Source: Paraferrimonas sp. SM1919
GTDB lineage: Bacteria > Pseudomonadota > Gammaproteobacteria > Enterobacterales > Shewanellaceae
DNA: 64,000 nt
Assembly: GCF_010993985.1 (NCBI RefSeq)
Contig: NZ_WINH01000010.1
Coordinates: 1 to 64,000, forward strand
Reading direction: 5' to 3'
Positions within the stretch are counted from its first letter, which is position 1. Each line of letters starts with the position of its first letter. Under the pieces are notes generated by a model that saw only the letters and a program-made list of their open reading frames with translations, was not told the origin of the DNA and did not search any database. Below, piece after piece: positions 18,284-28,018 of the stretch. The translations under genes and the position numbers were made by a program.

Positions 18284-20062
18284 GTGAATTACTGGAGCAT
18301 GAGTTTTTTAGGGGCGATAGTTTTATTGCCTAGTTTATCAACCGCAGAGGTTGTCTATAAGATAGATTTAACTAATGGTGAGCAGCATTTAGCTAAGGTG
18401 ACGGCTGAATTTCCAGAGGTTGCAGGCTCAGTAGATTTCCATATCCCTAATTGGCGAACTGGTAAATACACTTTATTACCTACAGCAGATGGGATCAGAC
18501 TATTAAACGCCACCGATAATGCTGGCAATGATATTAAACTCGCAAGAACCGCAAGAGGGAGCTGGCAAGCAAATTTAACGCAGCCAACAAAGGTAACGTT
18601 AACTTATCAATTGCACGCCGATGAATTAGGAGTGCGCTTACGGCACTTAGATGAAACCCATGCTTTTATTGATGCCTCAGGTGCGTTTATGTATACCCCA
18701 GAGCATAAAAATGATGCAGTTAAAGTTGAACTCAAGGTTCCATCAAACTGGCAAAGTTTCTCTGGCATGGCTAATGCAGGCAGTCAACATTCATTTAAAG
18801 CTGCTAATTATGATGTGTTAATCGATTCTCCAATCGAAACCGGCATCAATGAATCCTATCAGTGGCAACAGGATGGTCGTGACTATGAGATTGTTTTCTG
18901 GGGTGACGGAAACTACGATGTTGATAAGACCATTAGCGACATTAAAAAGTTACTACCAACCTCTAAAGCAATTTGGCAAGGTTACCCATATCAGCGCTAT
19001 GTGTTTATGATTCATGCGACCCATGATGCCCGTGGTGCCACAGAACATCTTAACTCCACAATTATTCAGCGTTTGGGACACACCTTTAGAAAGCGCGAAG
19101 ATTATGTCCAATTTATGGCAACCGTTAGTCATGAATTTATCCATACTTGGAATGTAAAAGCCTATCGCCCAGAGCCTATTGCTAACTATGATTATCAGAA
19201 TGAGCAAATCACTGATCTACTTTGGTTATCTGAGGGTTCGACCAGCTATTTTGAAATGCCGTTGCTGTTGCGTGCAGGTGTGATCAGTTTTGATGAGTTT
19301 GCTAAAGACTTGAGTAAGAGAATCAATCAACATATGCAGACCCCTGGTCGTCATCAGCAAAGTATCAGTGAAGGCAGTGAGAATACTTGGATTGGTCGTT
19401 TTGGCCATTATGGCACTAATCATTCGGTAAATATTTACTCAGAGGGGTACTTGGCGTCTTTATTATTAGATTTCCAACTATTAAGCGACAGCAATCTTAA
19501 GGCCAGTTACCGTGATGTTCATGGTATGTTGTACAAAGATTATGCGTTGCCAAAACACTTCAATGCCGATGATATTCAAAACATTTTAGCCAAACTAACT
19601 GGCCGTTCGTATAAGCATTGGTGGCGACAAAACATTGAATCACCATTTGCGCTCAAGCCGCAGCAACTGCTTGCTAAAGCGGGTCTAAAATACGCTTACC
19701 CTAAGGGAGCTGAAAAGCTTGCGAACCTTGATATTACTCTAGCCAAAGGCTCGACCAAGCTGGACAAGGTGATGCGTGGTGGTATTGCTTGGAATGCAGG
19801 TTTTGTTAATAAGGACGAGCTCGTTGCGATTAATGGTCGCCAACTCACCGCTGCTAACTTTAATGATCGTCTGCAAGACTTTGCCCCTGGTGATAAAGTT
19901 GAAATAAGCTTCTTTAGACGCGGTTTATTAGAAACTAAAACCTTAGTATTAGGGGAGCGTTTTTCTAAACCGATGCAAATTACCGCAATGAATGAACCGA
20001 CTCAAGCTCAGATGGATTTCTTTGAAGCTTGGCTTGGGGTGAAGCATCCAGCGTTAAAATGA
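18284..20062 (+). CDS. M61-family (glycyl aminopeptidase-like) metallopeptidase
   Basis: A 592-residue exported zinc peptidase with a signal peptide (FLGAIVLLPSLSTAE). The gluzincin motif HEFIHTWN (H283, E284, H287) and the downstream LWLSEGSTSYFE glutamate complete the site. A C-terminal PDZ-like domain follows (MRGGIAWNAGFVNKDELVAINGR). The start is GTG with AAAGGTAAG upstream; an ATG five codons in is possible. The family includes periplasmic glycyl aminopeptidases; the substrate here is unknown. It ends at a hairpin terminator. Confidence 0.88.
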   Translation: MNYWSMSFLGAIVLLPSLSTAEVVYKIDLTNGEQHLAKVTAEFPEVAGSVDFHIPNWRTGKYTLLPTADGIRLLNATDNAGNDIKLARTARGSWQANLTQPTKVTLTYQLHADELGVRLRHLDETHAFIDASGAFMYTPEHKNDAVKVELKVPSNWQSFSGMANAGSQHSFKAANYDVLIDSPIETGINESYQWQQDGRDYEIVFWGDGNYDVDKTISDIKKLLPTSKAIWQGYPYQRYVFMIHATHDARGATEHLNSTIIQRLGHTFRKREDYVQFMATVSHEFIHTWNVKAYRPEPIANYDYQNEQITDLLWLSEGSTSYFEMPLLLRAGVISFDEFAKDLSKRINQHMQTPGRHQQSISEGSENTWIGRFGHYGTNHSVNIYSEGYLASLLLDFQLLSDSNLKASYRDVHGMLYKDYALPKHFNADDIQNILAKLTGRSYKHWWRQNIESPFALKPQQLLAKAGLKYAYPKGAEKLANLDITLAKGSTKLDKVMRGGIAWNAGFVNKDELVAINGRQLTAANFNDRLQDFAPGDKVEISFFRRGLLETKTLVLGERFSKPMQITAMNEPTQAQMDFFEAWLGVKHPALK

Positions 20063-20085
20063 AAAGCTAGAACCTTTGATAATAA

Positions 20086-20113
20086 CAAGGGACCTTAATA
20101 GGTCCCTTTGTTT
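20086..20113. terminator. Intrinsic terminator between M61 peptidase and rdgC
   Basis: The arms AAGGGACC and GGTCCCTT enclose TTAATA, followed by TTTGTTT on the plus strand. It lies between convergent genes and may serve both. Confidence 0.8.
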
Positions 20114-20137
20114 ACTCTGAACTTTTATCTTGTCGAG

Positions 20138-21040
20138 TTAATCGACTTCGCCCAAAGCTTGGTTTAGAGCATTAGCTAATGAAGCAAGTTCGCCGACCAT
20201 TAGCGCAAAGTCCGCATCTAGGCGCGCCATAGGGTCATCGTTGCCTAATAAATCATTTTCACCACGGATGAGGTCGGTAAACTTTAAGCGCTTGATGGAG
20301 CAATCATGGGCGAAGATGAAATCGCTTGACTCACCGAATGTCATGGCCAGTTTCTGTACCACTTTGCCTGCTTTAATATGAGCGGTTACTTCATCATCAT
20401 CAAGCACTTGGTTTTTAAATTTCACCATAGCACCATCTTCAGAGAGACTCTTTAACTCAGCTTCTTCACCAATAGTAAATGGGCTAGGGGCGTAGCCCTG
20501 TTCAAGCCAAGAGGTCAACTGCACATCAACAGGTTCAACATAGTTAAGGGGCAGAATCGGCAGACTGCCTAATGCTTTACGTAATAGGGCTAATACTTCT
20601 TCGGCTTTATTGCTAGAGCTAGCGTCAACCATAATTAAGCCTGCTTCTGGCATAATTAATGCGCGGGTTTGGCTGCGCTTAGTGAAGGCCCTTGGTAATA
20701 ACATTTGGGTGATGTCATCTTTTAGGGCATCTTTTTCTTGTTTGCGTAGTGGTCTGGCATCACGCTCTTCAATTTCAGCGACCTTTGTTTCGAGTTCTTC
20801 TTTGATCACCGCAGCGGGTAAGATTTTGTCTTCTTTAGTGACACAAATCAGATGATTATTATTGGCACTGTGAACCAATGAATGGCCAATTTTCCCCATG
20901 GCTTTGGTGAAACCAATTTTGCTTACATCTTGCGAACCACATGGGCTGAATTTAAACTCTTGTAGGGAATGTTCGAGGGAATCAGGATCGATTGCAACGG
21001 TTTCTTTGAAACGGTAAATAAGCAGGTTCTTAAACCACAT
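20138..21040 (-). CDS. rdgC: Recombination-associated protein RdgC
   Basis: A 300-residue nucleoid protein that binds DNA as a ring and restrains RecA. The family start MWFKNLLIYRF, the EFSPCG-type segment, KEELETKVAEIEERDARPLRKQEKD and the C-terminal IRGENDLLGNDDPMARLDADF block are all intact. Length is standard. Upstream is the divergent DUF3087 gene. Confidence 0.96.
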   Translation of the reverse strand: MWFKNLLIYRFKETVAIDPDSLEHSLQEFKFSPCGSQDVSKIGFTKAMGKIGHSLVHSANNNHLICVTKEDKILPAAVIKEELETKVAEIEERDARPLRKQEKDALKDDITQMLLPRAFTKRSQTRALIMPEAGLIMVDASSSNKAEEVLALLRKALGSLPILPLNYVEPVDVQLTSWLEQGYAPSPFTIGEEAELKSLSEDGAMVKFKNQVLDDDEVTAHIKAGKVVQKLAMTFGESSDFIFAHDCSIKRLKFTDLIRGENDLLGNDDPMARLDADFALMVGELASLANALNQALGEVD

Positions 21041-21161
21041 GGGAAATGCTCTTGATAGGAAAATAAGGCCAACCAGTTTACTTGCCCGTATGCACTTCGT
21101 CTATCCCAAAATTTTCAAAAAACGTATAATGTATTTATCTTATTCGCCACTAAGTCACCAC

Positions 21162-21689
21162 ATGATTGATTTTAAAAATATAAATAAAACCCAATACCGT
21201 ACCCAAGTTAAATACACTATTGCCGCATTCGTCGTAGCTCTAGCAGTATTGTCGATTGTTTTTGGACAATTATTTATTAGCCTATGGGGGGCTGAGTCGC
21301 CTTTGGCAGATGGCTCTACCGGTAACTTTAAATTTAATGTACTGGGAGTGGTGCTGGCCGCACTACTTTGCAGTGCAATATTCAATGGCCTTAAGGGCCA
21401 AGCACCATTAAAAGAGCTCTTTCAAGTGTGGTCATTAAAACAACTGCACAACAAGATTTACCGCAAGCACAAAAAGATTCAACAGGCAGCAGAGGGCGGA
21501 GATGAAAATGCATATATTATTTTGAGCTTTTATTTAGCTTCACAAAAAGCCGTGTATTTGCTTGATGACAATACCTTAACCTTGCCAGAGCAAGAGGCAA
21601 AAATAGTGGCGTTGCAGCAAAAAATAAAAGCCGCTGGATTTGAGATTAACCCAAGCGACTTTACAGAATCGATGTTAGATAAGTATTAA
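21162..21689 (+). CDS. DUF3087 family membrane protein
   Basis: About 175 residues with two N-terminal membrane helices (TIAAFVVALAVLSIVFGQLFI and FNVLGVVLAALLCSAIF) and a helical, charged C-terminal domain. It matches DUF3087, a family of unknown function in Vibrio and Shewanella. I use the ATG at 21162 (MIDFKNINKTQYR) rather than one 41 codons upstream, which would overlap the rdgC start region and has no family-like sequence. The 3' end overlaps the DsbA-like gene by 4 bases. Confidence 0.78.
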   Translation: MIDFKNINKTQYRTQVKYTIAAFVVALAVLSIVFGQLFISLWGAESPLADGSTGNFKFNVLGVVLAALLCSAIFNGLKGQAPLKELFQVWSLKQLHNKIYRKHKKIQQAAEGGDENAYIILSFYLASQKAVYLLDDNTLTLPEQEAKIVALQQKIKAAGFEINPSDFTESMLDKY

Positions 21690-22318
21690 TCTTCTTTGGC
21701 GTCAATTAATGCTTGCACATTGGCGCGCATCACATCATAGCTGACGTTACCAAAAATGGATTGGCGGTCTTCATTAAAAATCAGCGTTGGGCTGCCAGTA
21801 ACCTTGGCATCGATTGCACTGAGGTTATCTTGCCATAATATAGAGTGTGCTTGACCATTATTGATAAGGGCTTGCATGGCCGCGCTGTCAATCGCTAAAG
21901 ATTGTGCAATTTCCACTAAAACAGCTTGTTGGGCGATGTCTTTACCCTGGGCAAAAAAGGCTTGGCGTATCGCCCAGGCATAATCGTCTTGCTTGTCCTT
22001 TGCAATCAAACCAACCGCAGCAATGGCCAGATGTGCAGGAATGGAAGATTCTGGTTGGGTCTCACTCCAAAGCTTATCATTGCCTGCTACATGGGGGAAT
22101 TTAGCTATCACCTGATTAACATGGTTACCGAAGTAAGCTAGGCCGCCTTTATCCGCAAATTTAGATTCAACTCGGTTCTTACCGTTGCCAAATAGATTCA
22201 TGGTCTTATAGTTAATCTGAATTTTATCGCCAAATGCTTGCTTTAACTGGTCGATACGACGCTGGCCAGTATAGGCCCAGACGCATAACACGTCTGAGTA
22301 ATAATCGATTTGGATCAT
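21686..22318 (-). CDS. DsbA/FrnE-like thioredoxin-fold protein
   Basis: A 210-residue cytoplasmic protein of the FrnE / 2-hydroxychromene-2-carboxylate isomerase superfamily. It begins IDYYSDVLCVWAY and ends with the conserved GSPTLIFN cis-proline loop. Typical FrnE has a CxxC pair at the start, but here only one cysteine is present (C-V-W-A), so ordinary dithiol oxidation is unlikely and a glutathione-dependent role is possible. It is the last gene of a leftward cluster with rhodanese and peroxiredoxin. Confidence 0.8.
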   Translation of the reverse strand: MIQIDYYSDVLCVWAYTGQRRIDQLKQAFGDKIQINYKTMNLFGNGKNRVESKFADKGGLAYFGNHVNQVIAKFPHVAGNDKLWSETQPESSIPAHLAIAAVGLIAKDKQDDYAWAIRQAFFAQGKDIAQQAVLVEIAQSLAIDSAAMQALINNGQAHSILWQDNLSAIDAKVTGSPTLIFNEDRQSIFGNVSYDVMRANVQALIDAKED

Positions 22319-22321
22319 GGC

Positions 22322-22633
22322 TTACAACTCAATGATCAGTGGCTGACAGTCAACCATAGCACCGGCATTAACCGCTACAATCCCATTTTGGTTGAACCAC
22401 TGGGTGGCAGTCGTGGCACGAATTCCCTTGGCGCAATAAACCACGACACCTGCCGCTGGTACTTCTAGGGTATGTTGTTCAAGCACTTCGATAGGAAGAT
22501 TAATCGCCCCTTTAATATGCCCCTGCGCAAACATGGCTGGTGGACGAGCATCAATTAAAAGTGCGCCATCTTTTAAGCGCTCAATGGCAACGTGAAGATC
22601 AATGTGACCAAGATCATGAAGTGGAGAATTCAT
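22322..22633 (-). CDS. Rhodanese-like domain protein
   Basis: A 103-residue single-domain rhodanese. It has LLIDARPPAMFAQGHIKGAINLP near residues 25-47 and an active-site loop VVYCAKGIRA with the sulfur-accepting cysteine near residue 68. It probably transfers sulfane sulfur in the cytoplasm. It is 3 bp upstream of the DsbA-like gene and behind a peroxiredoxin on the same strand. Confidence 0.9.
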   Translation of the reverse strand: MNSPLHDLGHIDLHVAIERLKDGALLIDARPPAMFAQGHIKGAINLPIEVLEQHTLEVPAAGVVVYCAKGIRATTATQWFNQNGIVAVNAGAMVDCQPLIIEL

Positions 22634-22700
22634 CGCAATAACCTCAAATGCTAAATTAGTTGATCACTATTTTATATTAGAGAAATCTAATAATCAATTA

Positions 22701-23174
22701 TTAAAGTTGCTTCAAGATGGCTTCTGCACTAGACACTTCAAACTGCATAGGTTGGTCAACGGCAATATGAACCACTTTGGCATCTTTGACAATAAGGGCA
22801 AATCGTTTCGAGCGTATACCGCCAAAATCTTTGGTGTCTACTGTTAAGCCTAAAGCCGAACAAAAACTACCATCACCATCGGCAAGCATGTGGATCTGAT
22901 GCTGCCCTTGAGTCTCTCCCCAGGCTTTCATAACAAAGGCATCATTCACAGATAAGCAGCCGACGTAATCCACTCCTTTAGCTTGTAATTGTTTGTAAGC
23001 ATCAATAAATCCAGGGAGGTGAGCATTAGAACAAGTTGGAGTAAAGGCACCAGGGACGGCAAATAATATGGCAACTTTGGCTTTCAATAATTCACTTAAA
23101 TCGTGTTTTTGCATGCCTTCAGAGCTGAGCTCTGAAACTGGGATGTTAGGTAAGTATTGGCCCTGTTCGATCAT
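22701..23174 (-). CDS. Peroxiredoxin (Prx5/AhpE-like)
   Basis: A 157-residue thiol peroxidase with the peroxidatic motif PGAFTPTCSNAHLPGF (cysteine near residue 48) and the SKRFALIVKD block. It resembles glutaredoxin-dependent Prx5-type enzymes that reduce alkyl peroxides, but without the fused glutaredoxin domain. AAGGAAATTATT precedes the ATG. It may lead the peroxiredoxin-rhodanese-DsbA cluster. Confidence 0.92.
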   Translation of the reverse strand: MIEQGQYLPNIPVSELSSEGMQKHDLSELLKAKVAILFAVPGAFTPTCSNAHLPGFIDAYKQLQAKGVDYVGCLSVNDAFVMKAWGETQGQHQIHMLADGDGSFCSALGLTVDTKDFGGIRSKRFALIVKDAKVVHIAVDQPMQFEVSSAEAILKQL

Positions 23175-23234
23175 AATAATTTCCTTTTTAAGTAGAATTT
23201 ATATTAGATAGTACAAATCAATAAAGCACAATAC

Positions 23235-23259
23235 AAAAAAGCAGCCCGTAGGCTGCTTT
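23235..23259 (-). terminator. Intrinsic terminator of the ompK/tsx-like gene
   Basis: On the minus strand AAAGCAGCC-TACG-GGCTGCTTTTTT forms a 9-bp stem with a six-T tail, 18 bases after the porin stop codon. Confidence 0.92.
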
Positions 23260-23276
23260 GATCAGTTTAGAACAGG

Positions 23277-24050
23277 TTAGAAATTAACCTGAACCATCAA
23301 CTGTGGGGTGGTCTCGTTAATGTCTTTTTGGCCGTACTTGTTACGCCAGATATCCACTTCCATACCCACGTAATACTTGTTGCTAGTGCCCCAAAGATCA
23401 CCAAGGTCTAACTTGATTTGTGGTTGAGTGTGGAATGTCGCTTCAACATCACCAAAGTTATTCTTGTGCGCTGTGGCGTAGTCAAAGAAACCATCGAAGG
23501 TCCACTTTGTGCTGGCTACAGAGAACGGGATAGACCATGCAGTAGTAAGCTGCATGTTGTTTTCAGTGCCAATGCCATTTTTATCTTGGATGCGGTAGTA
23601 AACGTTGGTATCGATGAATGTTGCCCAATCCACATTCCAGCGTACACCAACACCGGCAAGCAAGTTGTCGGTATTTACTGGGTTAGCGTTTTCCCATTGG
23701 GTCACTAGGTAAGCATCTTTAATTACTGCATTTTCTAATTTAGTGTTAAACAGATTCGACAGGCTAAAGTCTAAGCCAACCTCAGTGTAGGTTTGGTTAC
23801 CAATAACGTTGTTGTTATCAATAAAACGATCCATGAAGAAGAAGCTTTTACCCCAGTTGTAAGCCCCTGCATGCTCTAGGGTGAATACGTCAGCTTTGGT
23901 TTCTGTACCAGCAGCAGGACCGAAAGCTTGCTTGTAACCATCACCATTAAGGTAGCTTAGCGCGACATTGCTCCAAAGAATTTCGGATTGAGCAGTAAAG
24001 CTAGTGGCGATTAGAGCGCTAGATATCGCGACAGATTTAACTAATTTCAT
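23277..24050 (-). CDS. OmpK/Tsx-family nucleoside-type outer-membrane channel
   Basis: A 257-residue outer-membrane barrel with a signal peptide (MKLVKSVAISSALIATSFTAQS) and a C-terminal phenylalanine (QLMVQVNF). The N-terminal segment WSNVALSYLNGDGYK and the HAGAYNWGKSFFFMDRF block are typical of Tsx/OmpK proteins, which pass nucleosides and serve as phage receptors in Vibrio. AGGGGAAGTC precedes the ATG. It is a single-gene unit with its own terminator. Confidence 0.88.
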   Translation of the reverse strand: MKLVKSVAISSALIATSFTAQSEILWSNVALSYLNGDGYKQAFGPAAGTETKADVFTLEHAGAYNWGKSFFFMDRFIDNNNVIGNQTYTEVGLDFSLSNLFNTKLENAVIKDAYLVTQWENANPVNTDNLLAGVGVRWNVDWATFIDTNVYYRIQDKNGIGTENNMQLTTAWSIPFSVASTKWTFDGFFDYATAHKNNFGDVEATFHTQPQIKLDLGDLWGTSNKYYVGMEVDIWRNKYGQKDINETTPQLMVQVNF

Positions 24051-24209
24051 GACTTCCCCTAGGAAAATAACTGATATTTTTTTATTAATGAACTTGGCAC
24101 TTGGACACCGCTGTAATGGCCATGACCTAGTTTGTTAAGTTGCATAAATAATATATTCCTGTAGCTAACCTGTAAAGGCGATTGTGCTACTTTGTTGTTG
24201 TTTTTGTAG

Positions 24210-24800
24210 TTATTTATTTGTTAAATGTTGCCAAATAGTTGCTTTAAAAGGGGGCTCATGCACTGGCCCTTGAGGCCCTCTTGGGTCAAGTTCATGGCGT
24301 CGACAACAAAGGGGGGATAAGCGATAGCCTTTGGCGGTTAAAGTGCGAGTCGCTTTACCATCACGATACAGCACAGTATGTCGTACCCGTTCATTGGTGC
24401 TAGTAAGCATAATAAAATCTGGCTCCATATAGACACCGGTGGCGTCTGATAGCTGCTGGGCGTTGAAGGTTAAAATACCGGGACCACCAGACATACCGAC
24501 ATTTTTATAAGCACCAGGACCTAATTCATCAAATACTAATAGGCCATCTTGCATGGTAGCGACGAAGGTTTTAGCCGCCACATCTCGACCCCTAAAATGG
24601 ACATTAGTGAGCTTCAAGGTGTGACCATCAAAATCGATATAAACCAGATTATCAAAAGGCGAGCTGCCGGGGGTGCCACTACCTGCGGCCGTATCATCAG
24701 TTAAAGGGCTGCCATCAAGGTGGTATAACTCAATTGAATCATGCCAAATTCCTCGCATCTGCATTAAGGTGTGGCCCACACTACCAACCGCAAAATTCAT
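24210..24800 (-). CDS. Hypothetical protein, unknown family
   Basis: A 196-residue soluble protein that I do not recognise. It has no signal peptide or membrane helix. The alternation of short strands and turns (LVYIDFDGHTLKLTNVHF, FVATMQDGLLVFDEL, HTVLYRDGKATRTL) suggests a small beta barrel, perhaps lipocalin-like, but that is a guess. A Cys-Cys-Arg-Arg-His stretch lies near residue 166. GGAGTGAAGGT precedes the ATG. It is divergent from the short-chain dehydrogenase gene. Confidence 0.65.
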   Translation of the reverse strand: MNFAVGSVGHTLMQMRGIWHDSIELYHLDGSPLTDDTAAGSGTPGSSPFDNLVYIDFDGHTLKLTNVHFRGRDVAAKTFVATMQDGLLVFDELGPGAYKNVGMSGGPGILTFNAQQLSDATGVYMEPDFIMLTSTNERVRHTVLYRDGKATRTLTAKGYRLSPLCCRRHELDPRGPQGPVHEPPFKATIWQHLTNK

Positions 24801-24892
24801 ACCTTCACTCCGTTGATCTGAAAGTTATAACATTATATCTTATTGTTAACTAAGGCAATAACATAACCACTCAACTTGATTTAGGACAAAGC

Positions 24893-25717
24893 ATGAAAAC
24901 AATAGTGATTACAGGCAGTACACGAGGAATCGGTAGAGGTTTAGCGGAAGAGTTTTTAAAGCTCGGTTGTAACGTTGTGATTAGTGGGCGTTCTAGCGAT
25001 ACGGTGGCGGAGACGATCATGAACCTGGCCAAAAAGTATTCTCCTGAACAGGTACATGGCTGTGCCTGTGATATTAATAAGGTTACCGAAATCCAAGCAA
25101 TGTGGGATCAGTCTAAAGCACGCTTTGGGCAGATAGATTACTGGATCAATAACGCAGGTATGAGTATTCCAAGAGCCCATTTAGTAGATAGCAAAAGCCC
25201 AGATTTAAAAAATATAGTGGCAACCAATCTCACAGGAGTGTTACTCAGCAATCAAATCGTTCTGAAGGGCATGCTCGAGCAAGATGCTGGGCAAATATGG
25301 AATATGGAAGGCTTTGGCAGTGATGGGGCTACCCAACCGGGGATGGTGGCTTATGGTGCGACCAAACGAGCTGTGAATTATCTTAATAGCGCTTTACAAA
25401 AGGAAGTAAAGGGCACCAATGTGATGGTTAATACCCTCAGTCCCGGCATTGTCGTTACAGAATTATTACTAGGTGACTATGATTTAACCTCTGCCGAATG
25501 GCAAAAGTCGAAGAAGATCTTCAATATTTTGGCGGACACAGTAGAGACAGTGGCACCTTTTTTAGCTAAAGGGGTGTTAGCGGCAACTAAGTCCGGCACC
25601 AAAGTCGCGTGGTTAACTAATTTCAAAGCTTTTAGGCGTTTTATGGGAGCCGCTTTTAATAAACGTGATTTATTCAAGGATTACGAAATCAACACCGAAG
25701 TCAGCAAAGTGTCATAA
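24893..25717 (+). CDS. Short-chain dehydrogenase/reductase
   Basis: A 274-residue NAD(P)-dependent oxidoreductase with the cofactor loop TGSTRGIGRG at 7-16, NNAG near 88, and the catalytic YGATK. The region before the tyrosine, NMEGFGSDGATQPGMVAYG, resembles the chlorophyll b reductase (NYC1/NOL) branch of the family, where the usual catalytic serine spacing is altered. The substrate in a non-phototroph is unknown. It precedes a prolyl oligopeptidase gene but is 120 bp away and probably separate. Confidence 0.85.
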   Translation: MKTIVITGSTRGIGRGLAEEFLKLGCNVVISGRSSDTVAETIMNLAKKYSPEQVHGCACDINKVTEIQAMWDQSKARFGQIDYWINNAGMSIPRAHLVDSKSPDLKNIVATNLTGVLLSNQIVLKGMLEQDAGQIWNMEGFGSDGATQPGMVAYGATKRAVNYLNSALQKEVKGTNVMVNTLSPGIVVTELLLGDYDLTSAEWQKSKKIFNILADTVETVAPFLAKGVLAATKSGTKVAWLTNFKAFRRFMGAAFNKRDLFKDYEINTEVSKVS

Positions 25718-25841
25718 GCAAACTGAAACATAAAACATAGCCGAACTCATCTTGAGGGGAAGTAAGCAACATTGTGAAGCGGTTGCTTATTGGATTCCTA
25801 TATGTTGGAATTAAGTTGTATACAATCATAAGGATGACGTG

Positions 25842-27959
25842 ATGATAACTAAAAAATTAGCATTAGCAGTAGGGGCGGTCATTGCTCTAACTGCGTGTTC
25901 TGATAAGGCAAGTGAGACTAAATTGCAGTACCCCGTGACTAAGCAAGGCGAGGTCGTCGATAGCTATTTCGAGACCAAAGTTGCCGACCCTTACCGTTGG
26001 CTAGAAGACGACATGAGCGCCGAAACTGCTGCTTGGGTAGAGTCTCAAAACCAAGTGACCCAAGGTTATCTTGAGCAAATCCCTTACCGTGAGCAAATCG
26101 AACAGCGCTTAACAAAACTAATGGACTATAAAAAAGAAGGTATTCCATTTGTTGAGGGTGATTACCGCTATTACTACAAAAATGACGGCCTCCAGAATCA
26201 GTCGGTGCTTTATCGTCAAAGGGGCGATGAAGCAGAAGAGATCTTCTTAGATCCTAATAGCTTCAGTGAAGATGGCACCGTATCGCTGGCAGGCATTACT
26301 TTTTCAGAAGACGGTTCGTTAGCGGCCTATCAAATATCAGAGGGTGGCAGTGACTGGCGTAAAGTCTATGTGATTGACACTAACACCAAACAAAAGCTAG
26401 AAGCACCTTTGGTTGATGTTAAGTTTTCTAATATTTCTTGGCGTGGTAATACTGGCTTTTACTACTCAAGTTACGACAAGCCTAAAGGCAGTGAGTTATC
26501 GGCCAAAACAGACCAGCATAAACTTTACTTCCATAAGTTAGGGACTGAGCAAAACCAAGATGAGTTGGTATTTGGTGGCACGGATAGCGAAAAGCACCGC
26601 TATGTGGGTTCATCGGTCACCAAGGATGAAAAGTATCTGTTTATATATGCTTCAGTGTCGACCTCTGGCAACAAGCTATTTATTAAAGACTTAACCGATG
26701 CCAGCAAGGGGTTATACACCTTGGTGGGCGATACCAGTTCTGATACCGAATTAGTGACCTCTAAAGGTGAAGATTTTTATTTGTTGACCAACAAAGAAGC
26801 CCCTAATCAGCGTCTGGTTAAGGTCAACTTAAATGCCTTAGATACTTGGGTTGATATTATTGCCGAGCGTGAGCAGGTGCTTGATATCTCTAAGGCTGGT
26901 GATACTGTATTTGCTAAATACTTAATGGATGCAGCCACTAAAGTAGAGCAGTACGATCTTGCGGGTAACAAGGTACGTGATATTAGCTTACCCGCCATTG
27001 GCACGGCCTCTGGATTCTCAGGTAAAGAGTCACAGGCGCAGGTTTATTACAGTTTTAGTAACTACCATACCCCTAGCAGCATCTACAGCTATGACTTAGC
27101 CAGTGGTGAGTCTTCATTATACCGCCAATCCAATATCGAATTTGATGGTTCTAAGTATGAGTCTAAGCAGGTGTTTTATGCCTCAAAAGATGGCACCAAG
27201 GTACCGATGACCATTACCTATAAAAAAGGGATTGAACTTGATGGCGCTAACCCAACCCTACTTTATGGTTATGGCGGCTTTAATATTAGTCTTCGTCCTG
27301 GCTTTAGTACTACCCGTGCCCTATGGTTAGAGCTTGGCGGTGTATATGCGGTGGCTAACCTACGTGGTGGTGGTGAATACGGTAAAGCCTGGCACAAAGC
27401 GGGTACTCAAATGCAAAAACAAAATGTATTTGATGACTTTATTGCCGCGGCTGAATACTTAATTGAGAACAAATACACCTCATCGTCTAAATTAGCGATT
27501 CAAGGTGGTTCAAACGGTGGTCTGCTGGTGGGCGCTACCATGCTGCAACGTCCAGAGCTATTTAAGGTTGCCTTACCAGCGGTAGGGGTTCTGGATATGT
27601 TACGTTACCACACGTTTACTGCTGGGGCAGGTTGGGCTTACGATTACGGTACAGCCAATGACTCCCAAGAAATGTTTGATTACCTCAAAGGCTATTCGCC
27701 AGTACATAACGTTAAGGCGGGAGTAGATTACCCGGCAACCCTTATCACCACTGGCGACCATGATGATCGTGTGGTACCGGCGCATTCTTACAAGTTTGCT
27801 GCTGAGCTACAAAAACTGCATACGGGTAGTAATCCAACCCTTATTCGTATTGAAACCGATGCGGGTCACGGTGCAGGCACGCCAACCTCCAAAGTGATAG
27901 AGCAATATGCCGATATCTATGGCTTTGCGCTATACAATATGGGTGTTAAAAAGCTATAA
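25842..27959 (+). CDS. Prolyl oligopeptidase (S9A), predicted lipoprotein
   Basis: A serine peptidase of about 705 residues that cleaves after proline in short peptides. The catalytic serine is in GGSNGG (near residue 557), with the acid in GDHDDRV and the histidine in DAGHGAG. The N-terminal part is the beta-propeller that gates the site. The signal peptide ends in a lipobox (VIALTAC), so it is probably anchored in the periplasm. I prefer the ATG at 25842 to the GTG one codon earlier; AAGGA lies upstream. Confidence 0.93.
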   Translation: MITKKLALAVGAVIALTACSDKASETKLQYPVTKQGEVVDSYFETKVADPYRWLEDDMSAETAAWVESQNQVTQGYLEQIPYREQIEQRLTKLMDYKKEGIPFVEGDYRYYYKNDGLQNQSVLYRQRGDEAEEIFLDPNSFSEDGTVSLAGITFSEDGSLAAYQISEGGSDWRKVYVIDTNTKQKLEAPLVDVKFSNISWRGNTGFYYSSYDKPKGSELSAKTDQHKLYFHKLGTEQNQDELVFGGTDSEKHRYVGSSVTKDEKYLFIYASVSTSGNKLFIKDLTDASKGLYTLVGDTSSDTELVTSKGEDFYLLTNKEAPNQRLVKVNLNALDTWVDIIAEREQVLDISKAGDTVFAKYLMDAATKVEQYDLAGNKVRDISLPAIGTASGFSGKESQAQVYYSFSNYHTPSSIYSYDLASGESSLYRQSNIEFDGSKYESKQVFYASKDGTKVPMTITYKKGIELDGANPTLLYGYGGFNISLRPGFSTTRALWLELGGVYAVANLRGGGEYGKAWHKAGTQMQKQNVFDDFIAAAEYLIENKYTSSSKLAIQGGSNGGLLVGATMLQRPELFKVALPAVGVLDMLRYHTFTAGAGWAYDYGTANDSQEMFDYLKGYSPVHNVKAGVDYPATLITTGDHDDRVVPAHSYKFAAELQKLHTGSNPTLIRIETDAGHGAGTPTSKVIEQYADIYGFALYNMGVKKL

Positions 27960-27981
27960 ACTACTGTTTAGTTATTAAATA

Positions 27982-28009
27982 AAAAGGAAGCCTAGGCTTC
28001 CTTTTTTGT
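27982..28009. terminator. Bidirectional intrinsic terminator
   Basis: AAAAGGAAGCC-TA-GGCTTCCTTTTTT forms a near-perfect stem with A- and T-runs on either side. It separates the convergent prolyl oligopeptidase and crotonase genes. Confidence 0.92.
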
Positions 28010-28018
28010 TTATTGGGT

